Part shown: in pieces, positions 63,575 to 64,000 of the stretch | Numbering within the stretch: position 1 is the stretch's first letter | Layout: every line of letters starts with the position of its first letter | NCBI GenBank assembly: GCA_965205965.1 | Contig: CBDBHT010000007.1 | Location: 434,001 to 498,000 of the forward strand | Direction: 5' to 3' | DNA: 64,000 bases | Source: Bin55 sp965205965 | Lineage (GTDB): Bacteria; Pseudomonadota; Gammaproteobacteria; Pseudomonadales; Azotimanducaceae | Notes under the pieces: generated by a model | Databases searched by the model: none | What the model was told of the DNA's origin: nothing | The model's input: the letters and a program-made list of their open reading frames with translations, nothing else | Program-made: the position numbers and the translations under genes

Positions 63575-64000
63575 ATGAGAAAATTGAGAATGGGGCTAGT
63601 AGGCGGCGGCGAGGGTGCGTTTATTGGTGCTGTACATCGAACGGCCGCGGAGCTAGACGGACAGATTAAGCTCGTATGTGGTGCATTTTCTAGTAATCCT
63701 AAACGATCACGGTCCTCTGCCCAATCCATTTATGGATTGCCAGCGGAACGCTCGTACGGCAGCTATGTCGAGATGTTTGCAGCGGAATCTTCGATGAGTG
63801 ACAGTCAAAAGATGGATTTCGTTGCTATTGCGGTACCTAATCATGTTCACTATCCCGTTGCTGAAGCTGCTTTGAATGCGGGTTTTCACGTAATGTCGGG
63901 TAGCCCCGTAGCGTTTGATCTAGAGCAGGCAAAATCATTAGCAAGTTTGGTGGATGAAAAAAACCTGTTGTTCGGCTTAACGTACTGCTATACCGGTTAT
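63575..64000 (+). CDS. Gfo/Idh/MocA-family oxidoreductase, 5' part (continues past window)
   Basis: 142 codons from ATG 63575 to the window end. The N-terminal Rossmann fold is clear: RMGLVGGGEGAFIGAVHRTA for NAD(P) binding, YGLPAERSYGSYVEMFAAES, and MDFVAIAVPNHVHYPVAEAA. The family then normally has HVxCEKP or HVICDKPL, whose Lys takes part in catalysis; here it reads HVMSGSPVAF, so that Lys is absent. The next block LLFGLTYCYTGY is typical. Members oxidise sugars, inositol or related polyols. The gene may be an unusual member or may be starting to decay; the rest is needed to judge. Confidence 0.85.
   Translation, partial: MRKLRMGLVGGGEGAFIGAVHRTAAELDGQIKLVCGAFSSNPKRSRSSAQSIYGLPAERSYGSYVEMFAAESSMSDSQKMDFVAIAVPNHVHYPVAEAALNAGFHVMSGSPVAFDLEQAKSLASLVDEKNLLFGLTYCYTGY

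Overview
The backbone genes point to a gammaproteobacterium: an SbcB-type exonuclease I, a YihG-like acyltransferase, an LpxL-type lipid A acyltransferase, an MltF-like transglycosylase lipoprotein and paired RND efflux permeases. The host genes look AT-richer (by eye near 45 percent GC) than the insertion sequences (by eye 60 to 70 percent GC). Coding density is low, pseudogenes are common, and about 40 percent of the window is insertion sequences (IS), IS fragments and miniature inverted-repeat elements (MITEs). That is the usual picture for a genome in IS expansion and early reduction, for example a recently host-restricted symbiont. The lifestyle is inference; no taxonomic marker gene is present.

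Layout. 1-575: end of an Lhr helicase. 590-4597: a five-level nest of mobile elements. 5157-9743: Fhs, a secreted zinc-hydrolase-like protein, a zinc alcohol dehydrogenase and tRNA-Gly(CCC). 9824-14374: a short-chain dehydrogenase pseudogene split by a 3.9 kb chimeric IS1380 element. 14580-20734: urate-oxidase-type membrane domain, coiled-coil membrane protein, YihG-like acyltransferase, DASS anion transporter, exonuclease I. 20848-30603: IS630 remnant, two RND permeases and one membrane fusion protein. 30924-34343: transposase debris with MITEs. 34745-39690: an accessory island with a HEPN-motif protein, a DUF6338-like membrane protein, a small GYQP-repeat protein and a broken OLD-family nuclease. 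39778-51304: about 11.5 kb of nested IS. 51348-54044: a MarR regulator divergent from hpd-hmgA of tyrosine catabolism. 54721-64000: small membrane protein, IS630, FATP-type acyl-CoA synthetase, lipid A acyltransferase, two MITEs with clean target duplications, an MltF-like protein, and the start of a Gfo/Idh/MocA oxidoreductase.

Two things stand out. First, DruA/DUF4338 modules (the family that includes DruA of the Druantia phage-defence system) are fused to transposases in at least two unrelated IS types here; one of these is an almost complete 2349 bp element with inverted repeats and a 9 bp target duplication. Second, the HEPN, DUF6338-like and GYQP genes form a tight three-gene cassette next to an OLD nuclease and between IS copies, which is the context expected of a defence or toxin-like system; its function cannot be read from sequence alone.

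Four MITE families recur. A: 150 bp, 19 bp perfect terminal repeats, 2 bp duplications. B: about 111 bp, 4 bp duplications. C: about 215 bp, 9 bp duplications. D: about 208 bp, shares ends with the full-length transposon at 48.6-50.3 kb. Target duplications, a paralogous empty site and re-joinable reading frames let much of the insertion order be worked out.
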